Below, piece after piece: positions 10,301-17,709 of a DNA stretch of 64,000 bases. Numbering within the stretch: the first letter of the stretch is position 1; every line of letters begins with the position of its first letter. A program made the position numbers and the translations under genes. This stretch comes from Acidimicrobiaceae bacterium. GTDB lineage: Bacteria; Actinomycetota; Acidimicrobiia; Acidimicrobiales; Aldehydirespiratoraceae. Location: positions 62,001 through 126,000 of the forward strand of contig VXTM01000029.1 of the NCBI GenBank assembly GCA_009837445.1. The letters are read 5' to 3'. The notes under the pieces are model-generated. The model made no database searches, had not been told where the DNA came from, and worked only from the letters and a program-made list of their open reading frames with translations.

Positions 10301-13300
10301 GCTGTCGTTCGATCTGGCGGAACTGGCCGCCGGCGAGCGGGTGCTCATCCACGCGGCCGCGGGCGGCGTCGGTCTGGCCGCCGTCCAGCTGGCCCAGGCT
10401 GCCGGGGCCGAGGTGTTCGCCACCGCCAGCGCTCCGAAGCAGGCCTACCTGCGCTCGCTGGGCGTCGAGCACGTCTTCGATAGCCGATCGACGGCTTTCG
10501 GCGCGCAGATCCTCGAGGCCACCGGGGGTGAGGGCGTCGACGTAGTGCTCAACAGCCTCACCGGTCCCGGCTTCATCGACACCAGCCTGTCGTGCCTGGC
10601 CCGGGGGGGCCGGTTCGTGGAGTTGGCCAGGGTGGACATCCTGAGCCACGACGAGATGCGACAGGCCCGGCCCGATGCGGGCTACTGGATCCTGGAGCTG
10701 GATGTCCTGAAGGAGCACGACCCCGCCCAGCCGGGAGACGCCCTCAGGCGGGTGATGCAGCGCCTGGCCGCTGGGGAGCTGGCCCCGCTGGTGCACACCA
10801 GATGGTCGCTGGCAGAGGTCGGCCCGGGGATGAACTTCATGCGCGCCGCCCGCCACATCGGCAAGATCGTCTTGGCGGCCTCTCCGCTGGAGACCGGGCG
10901 GCTGCGCAGCGACCGGACCTACCTGGTGACGGGCGGCCTGGGCGGCATCGGCTGCACGGTGGCCGGATGGCTGTTCGACCGGGGCGCGGGCGCCATCGTG
11001 CTCAACGGGCGGCGCGACCCCGATCCCGAAGCCGCCGCAGCCATCGCCGAACTGCGGGAGCGGGGGGCGACGGTGAGCGTCGAGTTGGCCGACATGACCG
11101 ACGCCGGAGCGGTCGACGCCATGCTGGCCCGCATCACCGAGACGCTGCCGCCGCTCGCGGGCGTGATCCACAGCGTGGGCGTGCTGTCGGATGCGGCCCT
11201 GACCAACCAGACCTGGGAGAGCTTCGAGAGGGTGCTGTGGCCGAAGGTGCTCGGAGCCTGGCACCTGCACCGAGCCACCGAGGACCGTGATCTCGACATG
11301 TTCGTGCTGTTCTCCAGCGTGGCCGGCGTGCTCGGCAACCCGGGACAGGCCAACCACGCCGCGGCCAACGCCTTCCTCGATGTGCTCGCCGCCCACCGGC
11401 GATCGCGGGGCCTGGCCGGGCAGTCCATCGCCTGGGGAGCCTGGTCGGGGCTCGGCGAGGCCGAGGAGCAACGCGAGCGGATAGCCGCGCAGCTCGAGGC
11501 CGCCGGTACGGGCTGGATCACCCCGCAGCACGGAGTGAGGGCCTTCGACCACCTCGTTCGCCAAGACACGACCGCGCCCATGGCGGCCTCCGTGGACTGG
11601 CAGATGGTGGCCGATGATCACGAGCACCGGTCGCCCCTGCTGGAGGACCTGCTGGCTGCAGTCACCAGCCAGGCGGGGAGCCGCCAGGACTCGCAGACCG
11701 ACCTGCTGTCGGAGTTGGGCGCGTCGCCCGCGGCGGAACACGAACGGATCCTCGCCGGATTCCTGCAGCGAGAACTGCAGGCGGTGATGCGCCTGCCGGA
11801 CCTTCCGGCGCCGTCGGTCGAGTTCGCCGACCTGGGAATGGACTCCCTGATGGCGGTCGAGTTGAGGAACCGCATCAACCGCGGCTTCGCGGGCGCGTAC
11901 ACGGCCGGCAACACGGTGGTCTTCGACTACCCGAGCGTGCAGAGCCTCGCGGCCTACCTGGCGTCAGAACTCGCCGAGTCGGGCGGCATCGAAGCGCCCG
12001 AGGGCGCGGGCGAGGGACGCTTCGCCATCCAGGCGCCCGCCGGCACGGGCCGCTCCGAACCGGTCCCGGAAACCGCGGCTCGGCCGGACCAGGACCGGCC
12101 GGACCAGCAGCAAGCAGACGAGCCGGAGCGTTCGACGTCGAAGGCAGCGGCACCCGTTGTGCCGTCGAGTGCACCGGCCAACGACGGGATCGCCATCGTG
12201 GGGATGGCCTGCCGGTTCCCCGGCGCCCCGGATCTGCACAGCTTCTGGCGCCTGTTGGAGGCAGGCGAGAACGCGGTCACGGACGGACGGCGGGATCCCG
12301 GCCCGTGGAACGGAGCCTCGGGAGACCCGGCCAACCCGGATCCCGCCAGCAGGGTCGGCGCGTACGTAGAGGGCATCGACCGGTTCGACGCGGGCTTCTT
12401 CCGGATCAGGCCGATCGAGGCCCGGATGATGGACCCGCAGCAGCGCATGCTCCTGGAAACGGCCTGGCAGTCACTGGAGGACGCCACCATCGACCCCACC
12501 AGCCTCAAGGGGAGCCGCACCGGCGTGTACGCCGGCATCGGCGGCAGCAGCGAGTACCGCAGGGTCATAGCCGCGGCCGGCCGGGGCGACAGCTACTTCG
12601 GCACCACCTCCAGTGTGGCTGTCGGGCGTATCGCGTTCACGCTGGGCCTGGCCGGTCCGGCCGTGCCCTTCGACCTTGCCTGCGCATCGTCGCTGGTCGC
12701 TATCCACCATGCGGTCTCGGCGCTGCAGCAGGACGAGGTGGACCTGGCTCTGGCCGGGGGAGCCAACGCAGTCCTGTCCCCTTCGATAACGAAGTTCCTC
12801 GCCGAGACTCAGATGCTGTCGGCCAGCGGGCAGTGCCGGGCCTTCGACGCGGCCGCCGACGGCTACATCCGGGGCGAGGGCTGCGGCATGGTGGTACTCA
12901 AGCGGCTCGGGGACGCCATCGCCGACGGCGACCGCGTCTGGGCGGTGGTGCGGGGCACGGCCGTCAACCAGAACGCCACCGGCCTGGGCTTGACCCAGCC
13001 CAACGGGCCTGCACAGATGCAGGCGATGAAGCAGGCGCTGGACCGGGCGGCGCGAGTCCCGGCCGATGTCGACTATCTGGAGGCGCACGGGCCCGGCTCG
13101 CCGTTCGGCGACGCGGTCGAGATGAACGCGGCCGCCACCGTCTATGGCACCGGCCGCGATGACGACCGGCCGTTGCTGGTCGGCTCGGTGAAGACCAACA
13201 TCGCCCACCTGGAATGCGCTTCGGCGGTGGCCGGCCTCATCAAGACGGTCCTGGCCATGGACCGGGGGAGGATCCCCAAGCATCTGCACATGAGCGAGCC

Positions 13301-13970
13301 GAGCGAACAGATCGACTGGGAGCGTCTGCCCGTGCGGGTAACGACGGAAGCGACGGACTGGCCCGCGACAGGTGGTCGGCCCCGGCTGGCCGCGGTGAAC
13401 TCGTTCGCGATCTCGGGCGCCAACGCCCACCTCGTGTTGGAGGGGCATGACGCCGGGACCGGTGAAGCCGATACAGCCCGGTCGGACACCGGCTCGCAGC
13501 CGGGGCGCCGAAGCCGGATGCTGCCCCTGGCGGCGCAGTCCGACCAGGCTCTGCGCGAGCTTGCCGGGCGGTACCTCTCCTGGCTCGATGAACGGGTCCC
13601 GGATCTCTCCGAGAAGGACGGGGCCCCGGTGGCGCTGCTGGGCGACTTGGCGTGGACCGCGAGCGTGGGACGCGCCCATCTCGCCGAGCGGGCCGCGGTG
13701 GTGTTCGACGACATCGAGTCGCTCCGCGCCGGATTGCGAACGGTGGCGGACGGAAACAGGAGGCAAGCAACGCGAGCGGTCGGATCTCCCGGCCACGACG
13801 CAGCCATGAACGCCGCGGCCGACTACGAGGACGGGCTCGACGTGACCTTCGGCGCGCTGTTCAAGGGCGAGACCCCGCGCCGGATCTCGCTGCCGGGCTA
13901 CCCGTTCCAGCAACGGCGCCACTGGGTGCAACCACTGCAGCCAGAAGATCAGTTGACTAGTGATCGGTGA
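4299..13970 (+). CDS. Type I polyketide synthase, KS-AT-DH-cMT-ER-KR-ACP-KS(AT-less)
   Basis: 3,223 residues, TTG start overlapping the hydrolase stop. Domains in order (approximate residues): KS1 11-435 (C184 in DTACSSS, H319, H359); AT 570-870 (S659 in GHSLGE; AYHS specificity motif, extender not assignable); DH 940-1240 (H971 in HRVYGRVITP, D1146); C-methyltransferase 1300-1650 (VIEVGAGTGS at 1473); ER 1890-2195 (HAAAGGVGL near 2016); KR 2205-2450 (GGLGGIG at about 2211); ACP 2480-2560 (S2516 in GMDSL); KS2 2629-3050 (C2795, H2930, H2970). The KR has Ser2340 and Asn2357, but His2353 stands where the catalytic Tyr is usual. After KS2 the pre-AT and post-AT linkers are joined directly, with the AT domain missing. 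The first module should make a fully reduced, alpha-methylated unit, as in methyl-branched fatty acid synthases. A discrete ACP and PPTase follow. Confidence 0.93.
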   Translation: MPDPAPGSDRSPIAVVGLACRFPGAPDVGAFWRLLEAGSSAVTEGVPGSGVGRVGELFTGVTQNDACRFGAFIDEIDQFDAAFFRISPVEAQLLDPQQRLMLEVSWHALEDAGIDPDGLKGSRTGVYAGISNNEYRALVLEGNDTAEPAASLYSVAGTSFNTAIGRVAFALGLQGPALAVDTACSSSLAAVHQAVAGLQRGEADLALAGGVHAILSGRLFELRGNAGMLAPDGRCKTFDAAANGYVRGEGCGILVLKRLTDAEADGDRIWGVIRGTALNQDGASQGLTVPNGEAQERVIADALAWAGVQPSEVDYVEAHGTGTPVGDPIEAEATGTAYSTGRDPDRPLLIGSVKTNVGHLESAAGAAALIKVMLAMNRGVIPQHLNFQDPNPEIGWDRLPLQVTAEPTPWPLRSDRQPLAGVSGFGWSGTNAHVVVEGYGTPHASTEASDPRRWVSGPSVQVATPVPAAAPAPADRPARLLPLSAKTGESLREMAAGYLEWLEERFEGGPGAKDAAELLSDAAWTAGVGRSHMAHRAGLVFKDTGSLRESLEALASRDGDLSGRPATRVAFAYTGQASQWEGMGRALYESEPVFRAVLDRCDELLQQDRGASLLEVMFGSEEELDDPAWTQPCIYAIECALTALWSSIGVRPDVVVGHSLGEIAAAQAAGAFSLEDGLRFAAARGELMGALGTSGAMAAVFATPERVAAAVDELNAATEGAPVSVAADNGMHQVISGPAEKVDSLLERFESEKAWVRRLRKSPAYHSALVEPALDDLEAVVDGLTTVAPSVAYVSSMTGRELEAGTVLDGGYWRGQARAPVAFRACVETLATTGVDAVIEIGPDTVLGPTVATVWPQGAGPAEPVIASSMRRPSTGKPDPADGSGFLDAVAAAYSAGIDVSFEGLFAGESRCRVALPSYRFQHHRHWVEQPRRRRQASDHRLLGTRHDSPRGETLYATEVFVTDPSWLDDHRVYGRVITPGALYGSMAAAACGLSGRDGELVVEDFQLHSPMVFDEHDPADASEVAGRSVQLVLDGSGATSPRPFEVFSRSDAEDGWTLHAQGMVSASTGTPAGSERADLEELRADLDTVDVAGFYRARAGAGVDLGASFRTLAKLWARDGEALGEVAMPDGIDSGGAEVHPLLLDGCFQVMAAARRASGDEDSTPYLPFGWERLGLHGPLPDRLVCHARLREPGGPDADGESGGPREVISADLRFYARDGTELGRLDGYTVKRATRAALLSATESLDDLLYEVVWRDRPLPPGVVGAGFLASPAEVAARSDTFAAYLEAAGVDRTSRADLLNDLERLSWSYALMTLERLGWQRTAGETVEPDGLRERLGVLPEHRRLFRRLFEMLARAGVVETTGDAFVAVPGSTDHGAQALPADHEALGSEMAQRYEHGSTEIGLFRRSAGALADVLVGDADPLTLLFSSGEPTAADLYLKAPVARAANQMLADAVATLLEQLPDGRRLRVIEVGAGTGSATAAVLPELPEGRFDYTYTDISAGFFAEAEDRFGGREASIEYRVLDIEHDPGSQGFDYHAYDLVIASNVLHATRYLSETLEHCRDLLAPSGHLVALENLRGQGWLDLTFGQLDGWWRFADACRPHHALASPAVWRQALDDAGFEGVEVLGADETDPDAEPDRGVILAQGPADVVERPGAWVLAADRGGVAAELAERLATLNQTVVLASSEPSHDPVSVPDGVVAAVIDMESRAEWQALLGTLPPDLPLNGVVHLAAADSHGAQATTPQMATAVKRAAASALALMQGLADADATAAKGVWFVTRGGQVLQHESVEGVAGAVLWGFGKVAAREASHLQPRMIDLDPAAAELPPGISDEFLHPDSETHIAYRGGHRQAARLIRAGAGTERLHLPEPAGESAWMIEPDEAGALEELRVEAAPARALEPGEVRVAVEATGLNFWDMFRSLGVIDEGLLGGEFCGRVLEAGPGVSTVTEGDRVVGLAFGTFSAEAVTCEEMVAPAPPNIGVTALATMPTAFVSAALSFDLAELAAGERVLIHAAAGGVGLAAVQLAQAAGAEVFATASAPKQAYLRSLGVEHVFDSRSTAFGAQILEATGGEGVDVVLNSLTGPGFIDTSLSCLARGGRFVELARVDILSHDEMRQARPDAGYWILELDVLKEHDPAQPGDALRRVMQRLAAGELAPLVHTRWSLAEVGPGMNFMRAARHIGKIVLAASPLETGRLRSDRTYLVTGGLGGIGCTVAGWLFDRGAGAIVLNGRRDPDPEAAAAIAELRERGATVSVELADMTDAGAVDAMLARITETLPPLAGVIHSVGVLSDAALTNQTWESFERVLWPKVLGAWHLHRATEDRDLDMFVLFSSVAGVLGNPGQANHAAANAFLDVLAAHRRSRGLAGQSIAWGAWSGLGEAEEQRERIAAQLEAAGTGWITPQHGVRAFDHLVRQDTTAPMAASVDWQMVADDHEHRSPLLEDLLAAVTSQAGSRQDSQTDLLSELGASPAAEHERILAGFLQRELQAVMRLPDLPAPSVEFADLGMDSLMAVELRNRINRGFAGAYTAGNTVVFDYPSVQSLAAYLASELAESGGIEAPEGAGEGRFAIQAPAGTGRSEPVPETAARPDQDRPDQQQADEPERSTSKAAAPVVPSSAPANDGIAIVGMACRFPGAPDLHSFWRLLEAGENAVTDGRRDPGPWNGASGDPANPDPASRVGAYVEGIDRFDAGFFRIRPIEARMMDPQQRMLLETAWQSLEDATIDPTSLKGSRTGVYAGIGGSSEYRRVIAAAGRGDSYFGTTSSVAVGRIAFTLGLAGPAVPFDLACASSLVAIHHAVSALQQDEVDLALAGGANAVLSPSITKFLAETQMLSASGQCRAFDAAADGYIRGEGCGMVVLKRLGDAIADGDRVWAVVRGTAVNQNATGLGLTQPNGPAQMQAMKQALDRAARVPADVDYLEAHGPGSPFGDAVEMNAAATVYGTGRDDDRPLLVGSVKTNIAHLECASAVAGLIKTVLAMDRGRIPKHLHMSEPSEQIDWERLPVRVTTEATDWPATGGRPRLAAVNSFAISGANAHLVLEGHDAGTGEADTARSDTGSQPGRRSRMLPLAAQSDQALRELAGRYLSWLDERVPDLSEKDGAPVALLGDLAWTASVGRAHLAERAAVVFDDIESLRAGLRTVADGNRRQATRAVGSPGHDAAMNAAADYEDGLDVTFGALFKGETPRRISLPGYPFQQRRHWVQPLQPEDQLTSDR

Positions 13971-14023
13971 CTCCGTAGGCTCACGCCGTTATCAAAACCG
14001 ACCACTGAAAGGTAACCCCGCCG

Positions 14024-14269
14024 ATGGCCTCCACCGAAGAACGAATCCGGGCTCTCGTTGACGCCAATCTGAACATTGAGGGCAGGTCAGAAGGCCAGCC
14101 GCTCACGCCGGATCTCAACATCATCGACGCCGGGGTCAGCTCCACCGACGTGGTTGCGTTCTGGAGGCTGGTCTGCGAGGAGTTCGGCATAGACATCTCG
14201 GCCGAAGAGTTCGCCGAGCTGTTGACGCCGAGCGACCTGATCGCGTACCTCGACGCCCACTCCGGCTGA
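14024..14269 (+). CDS. Discrete acyl carrier protein
   Basis: 81 residues, all helical and acidic, of normal ACP size. Ser40 in DAGVSSTDVVAF aligns with the phosphopantetheine serine of the usual D-S-L motif, here S-S-T. Helix IV region is PSDLIAYLDAH. AAAGG lies about 10 bases before the ATG. It starts 53 bases after the PKS stop and is followed by the PPTase gene. The PKS protein ends with a KS that has no ACP of its own, so this protein is the obvious partner or acceptor for that KS (inference from order). Confidence 0.85.
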   Translation: MASTEERIRALVDANLNIEGRSEGQPLTPDLNIIDAGVSSTDVVAFWRLVCEEFGIDISAEEFAELLTPSDLIAYLDAHSG

Positions 14270-14294
14270 AGGAGCTCTCAGCAGCACCAACGCT

Positions 14295-15005
14295 ATGGCT
14301 CCCGCTCTAGCCACCGGCTGGTGGGGGCCGTTCACACAGCTTGACGATGTCGTGGTGACGCACGTTGACCTGGTGCCCAACGAGACCAACGAGCAGGAGG
14401 CCTGGACCTGGCTCGACGGCGAGGAGCGTCGCCGAGCCTGCCGCTTCCAGCACAACGGCGCCAAGCGCCGGTATGTCCTGTGCCGGGCGTCGCTGCGTTC
14501 GCTGCTATGCGGCGCGCTCAGCTGCCGCAACCATCAGCTTGCCCTCGGCTCTTCCGAGCACGGCAAGCCCTTCGCCGCGGTCGACAGGCTGCAGGCTCCG
14601 ATCGCTTTCAACGTCAGCCACAGCGGCCAGCACGGCCTGATCGCACTGGCGCCCCGGGGACGGGTGGGTGTTGATGTCGAGGAACGGGCCGCACAACGCA
14701 ATCTCGACGTGCTAATTGATGCGGTCCTCAGTCCTCGTGAGCGGGCCGATGTCATGGCGGCGAGTGGGCGCCAGAAGCTCGACGTGTTCCTCGATCTGTG
14801 GACTCTGAAGGAGGCGCTCAGCAAGGCCCACGGGCTGGGCCTCTCGTTGGACGTCTCGAGTTTCGAGATCCCCCCGGACATTCGCAACGGCACCCGCAGC
14901 GGCATGTTCCGGATGCCCGGCATGCCCGAGGTGGCATGGCGACTCACCAACATCGGCACGGACCGGTTCGCGGCCGCGGTCGCCCATGACGAGGAAGGGC
15001 TATGA
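14295..15005 (+). CDS. Sfp-type 4'-phosphopantetheinyl transferase
   Basis: 236 residues. The two family signatures are present: GVDVEE (Mg/CoA-binding acidic residues, near residue 122) and WTLKEALSKAHG (near residue 168), with NVSHSGQHG before them. It should transfer phosphopantetheine from CoA to the serine of the ACP domain and of the discrete ACP upstream. It begins 25 bases after the ACP gene, and its stop overlaps the next start as ATGA, so it lies inside the PKS operon. A dedicated PPTase in the operon supports this being a self-contained biosynthetic locus. Confidence 0.92.
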   Translation: MAPALATGWWGPFTQLDDVVVTHVDLVPNETNEQEAWTWLDGEERRRACRFQHNGAKRRYVLCRASLRSLLCGALSCRNHQLALGSSEHGKPFAAVDRLQAPIAFNVSHSGQHGLIALAPRGRVGVDVEERAAQRNLDVLIDAVLSPRERADVMAASGRQKLDVFLDLWTLKEALSKAHGLGLSLDVSSFEIPPDIRNGTRSGMFRMPGMPEVAWRLTNIGTDRFAAAVAHDEEGL

Positions 15006-15928
15006 CCTCGGCTGCCCCCATCCGTCCGGTGACCGATGCCGAGATCACGGCGTTCCACCGCGACGGAGCCGTGCTGCTGACCGGGGTGCTGGCACCCGAG
15101 TGGGTGAGCCTGATCTCCGACGGCCTGGAGGAGTGCTTCGCCGAACGCGACCACATGTCCAGTGAGGTGGTGGCCCAGGGCGCGACCGTGAGGGCCGACC
15201 AGCTGCTCGCGGCCCGGTCCCCGAGCCTGCGCCGTTTCGCCAACGAGTCCCCCGTCGGCGGTCTCGTGGGCTCCGTCGTGGCCGGCCCGGTGCGCTTCTA
15301 CATGGACCAGATGTTCTTCCGGAGGGCAGGCCCCATGGCTCCCACCCCGTGGCATCAGGACACCAGTTACCACAACGTGGAGGGCACCGACCTGGTGCGA
15401 GCCTGGGCATCGCCCGACCCGGTTCCCCGCCGGGCCAGCCTCGAGGTGGTTAGAGGGTCGCACCGGTGGAACGTCACGTACCGCCCGATGGTCGGCCGCG
15501 ACCCCGACATGTCGGACGAGGAGAACGCGCTGCGGATGGCGCTGGCCCGCAGGCGCGGCGTCTACGAGAAGGGGGGCGCCGGCTTCGCCTACCGCAGCGT
15601 CGTGATGGACAAGTCGCTGCCCCCCACGCCGGATGTGCCCCGCGACCGGGACTCGTTCGACATCATGGGGTGGGACTACCAGCCCGGCGACGTGATCCTG
15701 TTTCACGGAGACCTCCTTCACGGGACGGCCGAGGGCGTGACGTTGGACCGCGACCGGCGGGCGTACGCCGCCCTGTTCGCCGGTCCGAAGGCCCGCTACA
15801 TCAAGCGCGTCGGACAGATGGTCCCGGATCCGCCCGGCCTCGCCGAGCACGAACCGCAGACGGGCCAGACCCTCGACTCCTTCGGGGACGTGTTCCCCCT
15901 GGTGTGGTCGCCGGGAGACTGGAACTGA
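15002..15928 (+). CDS. Phytanoyl-CoA dioxygenase (PhyH) family oxygenase
   Basis: 308 residues. Fe(II)/2-oxoglutarate oxygenase with the facial triad visible: HQD in PTPWHQDTSYHN (about residues 118-120) and a distal His in ILFHGDLLHGTAEG, followed by the 2OG-binding Arg region RDRRAYAALF. Family members hydroxylate acyl-CoA alpha carbons or other small molecules. Its start overlaps the PPTase stop by four bases, so a role as tailoring hydroxylase on the PKS product is plausible (inference). Substrate unknown. Confidence 0.85.
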   Translation: MTSAAPIRPVTDAEITAFHRDGAVLLTGVLAPEWVSLISDGLEECFAERDHMSSEVVAQGATVRADQLLAARSPSLRRFANESPVGGLVGSVVAGPVRFYMDQMFFRRAGPMAPTPWHQDTSYHNVEGTDLVRAWASPDPVPRRASLEVVRGSHRWNVTYRPMVGRDPDMSDEENALRMALARRRGVYEKGGAGFAYRSVVMDKSLPPTPDVPRDRDSFDIMGWDYQPGDVILFHGDLLHGTAEGVTLDRDRRAYAALFAGPKARYIKRVGQMVPDPPGLAEHEPQTGQTLDSFGDVFPLVWSPGDWN

Positions 15929-15980
15929 ATCCCTCTGGTTGCCCGGAGCCCCAGGACGCGCCAGCGGCTACGTTTCGGCG

Positions 15981-17573
15981 GTGGTAGGCAACTGGACGGT
16001 CACGGACGGAACTGCCGCCATCCCTGAGGAGGTGCTGGCGGAGGCTGTCGCGGCCCAGGCCACGCTGAGCGACAAGCTCGCAGCCCTGCGCTCGCTGAGC
16101 GAGCCGTTCCACGACACCCTCGGTCCTGCGGCCGGGGATCGCTGGATCTCGGACTCCGAACCAGGCGCAGCTATAACCAGCGTCACAGAAGAGCCGGAGC
16201 CGTCGCCGGCGACGGTACCGACACGGTCCGGCGACCTGGCAGCCCTGAGCGCGGCCGCCCTGCTGGAGGGCTACCGGGCCGGAGCGTTCGACCCGGTCGA
16301 GGTGGTCGATGCCTGCCTCACCCGGATCGACGATCTCGACGGGACTGTCGGCGCAGTGGTTGCCCGCGACGACGATGCGGCCCGGCAGCAAGCCGCCCGC
16401 TCGACCGAACGGTGGCGAAGCGGCGATGCCGGGCCGCTGGAGGGCGTCCCCGTCGGCGTGAAGGACATCATCAACACCCGGGGGCTTCGCACCGAGGCAG
16501 GCTCGACCCTGTTCGCCGGCCACACGCCCTCAGCCGACGCCAGCGTCGTGGCCCGGCTCCGGGAGGCCGGGGTGGTGATCCTGGCCAAGACCGCCACCCC
16601 GGAGTTTGCCTTCGGCGACGAGTCCGGCGACGGCGTCACCAACCCCGCCGCGCCGGGCCGGTGGGCGGGCGGAAGCTCGTCGGGGTCGGCCGCGGGCCTG
16701 GCCGCCGGGCTGTTCCCGGTAGCGCTGGGCAGCGACACCGGCGGGTCCATCCGGGTCCCCGCCTCGTACTGCGGCGTGAGCGGGATCAAGCCGACGTTCG
16801 GGCGGGTGCCCCGCGACGGTGTCTTCGGCGTGTCGTGGACGCTGGACCATGTGGGACCGATGGCCCGCACCGTCGAGGACCTGGGGCTGGTGCTGGGCGT
16901 GATCGCGGGCGGGTGCGACGCTGATCCGTACGCGTCGCGGAGACCGGTCCCCGGTTACGACCGGCTGGCCCGGTCGATCCACGGCACACGCGTCGGCGTG
17001 GCCGAGGGATGGATGTCCGAAGGCTGCTCGACGGGGGTAAACGCGGCCCTGTCCGGCGCGGTGGCCCGGCTGGAGGAGCTCGGCTGCACGGTCGAGCCCG
17101 TGCCGTTCGGGTGCGCCGAGCTGGCCGGAACCATCGCTTGGGTCGTTACCGTGGTGGAGTTCGCCGCCCACCACGCCGGCAACCTGGGCCGCATCGGCGA
17201 GTTCACCGGATCCGCGGCCTGCCGGCTGGCGGCCGGAGCCCGGACCAGCGCCTCCGACTACCTCAGGGCGCTGCAGGCCCGCAGCCTGGTGCAGCGCGAC
17301 CTCGACGCCGTCTTCGACAGCGTGGACGTGCTGGTCACCGCGGCCACGCCGACCTCGGCCCCCGACCCGGCCACGTTCTTCGACGACGGCGACCGGCTCT
17401 GGCTCGACAAGGTGGCCCGGACGTTCCTGCCGTTCAACGTCGCCGGCCAGCCCGCGCTGGTGATGCCGGCCGGGCTGGACGAGGACCGGCCGGCCGCGGT
17501 GCAGATCGTCGCTCCGCCCCACGCCGACGCCCTGTGCCTGCGGGTCGGCGCAGCCCTTCAGAGAGCAGCCTGA
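15981..17573 (+). CDS. Amidase signature family hydrolase
   Basis: About 530 residues from GTG 15981; a TTG at 15939 adds 14 residues and cannot be excluded. Residues about 1-75 form a helical N-terminal extension; the rest is a full amidase-signature domain. Lys of the Ser-cisSer-Lys triad is in VPVGVKDII, the Gly/Ser-rich signature is GRWAGGSSSGSAAG, and the nucleophile region is SDTGGSIRVPA. Such enzymes hydrolyse C-N amide bonds of many small substrates. It is the last plus-strand gene of the PKS group, 52 bases after the dioxygenase, and may release or modify an amide, though it could equally be catabolic. Confidence 0.85.
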   Translation: MVGNWTVTDGTAAIPEEVLAEAVAAQATLSDKLAALRSLSEPFHDTLGPAAGDRWISDSEPGAAITSVTEEPEPSPATVPTRSGDLAALSAAALLEGYRAGAFDPVEVVDACLTRIDDLDGTVGAVVARDDDAARQQAARSTERWRSGDAGPLEGVPVGVKDIINTRGLRTEAGSTLFAGHTPSADASVVARLREAGVVILAKTATPEFAFGDESGDGVTNPAAPGRWAGGSSSGSAAGLAAGLFPVALGSDTGGSIRVPASYCGVSGIKPTFGRVPRDGVFGVSWTLDHVGPMARTVEDLGLVLGVIAGGCDADPYASRRPVPGYDRLARSIHGTRVGVAEGWMSEGCSTGVNAALSGAVARLEELGCTVEPVPFGCAELAGTIAWVVTVVEFAAHHAGNLGRIGEFTGSAACRLAAGARTSASDYLRALQARSLVQRDLDAVFDSVDVLVTAATPTSAPDPATFFDDGDRLWLDKVARTFLPFNVAGQPALVMPAGLDEDRPAAVQIVAPPHADALCLRVGAALQRAA

Positions 17574-17620
17574 TCCCCTCGCCTCCCCCCACACCGGATG
17601 TGCCCGGCGCCCGGTACGCC

Positions 17621-17626
17621 TAATAT
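17621..17626 (+). promoter_or_regulatory. Possible -10 element upstream of Rieske gene
   Basis: TAATAT in an otherwise GC-rich 136-base gap, 84 bases before the ATG of the first Rieske oxygenase gene. The region 17 bases upstream (ATGTGC) is a poor -35, so this is only a candidate promoter for the 17.7-25.4 kb gene set. Confidence 0.3.
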
Positions 17627-17709
17627 GAGGTGGCTCAAGCCGACGGACTAGGTTCAGCCCGCCGGAGCCTCCTCCCGCACGCTCCCAGACCTTGTGGAGA
17701 CACGAGCCG

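Noticed and set aside
9747-11741. Long minus-strand frames opposite the PKS gene
   Set aside because: Shadows created by codon-position GC bias; the PKS frame has continuous domain homology.
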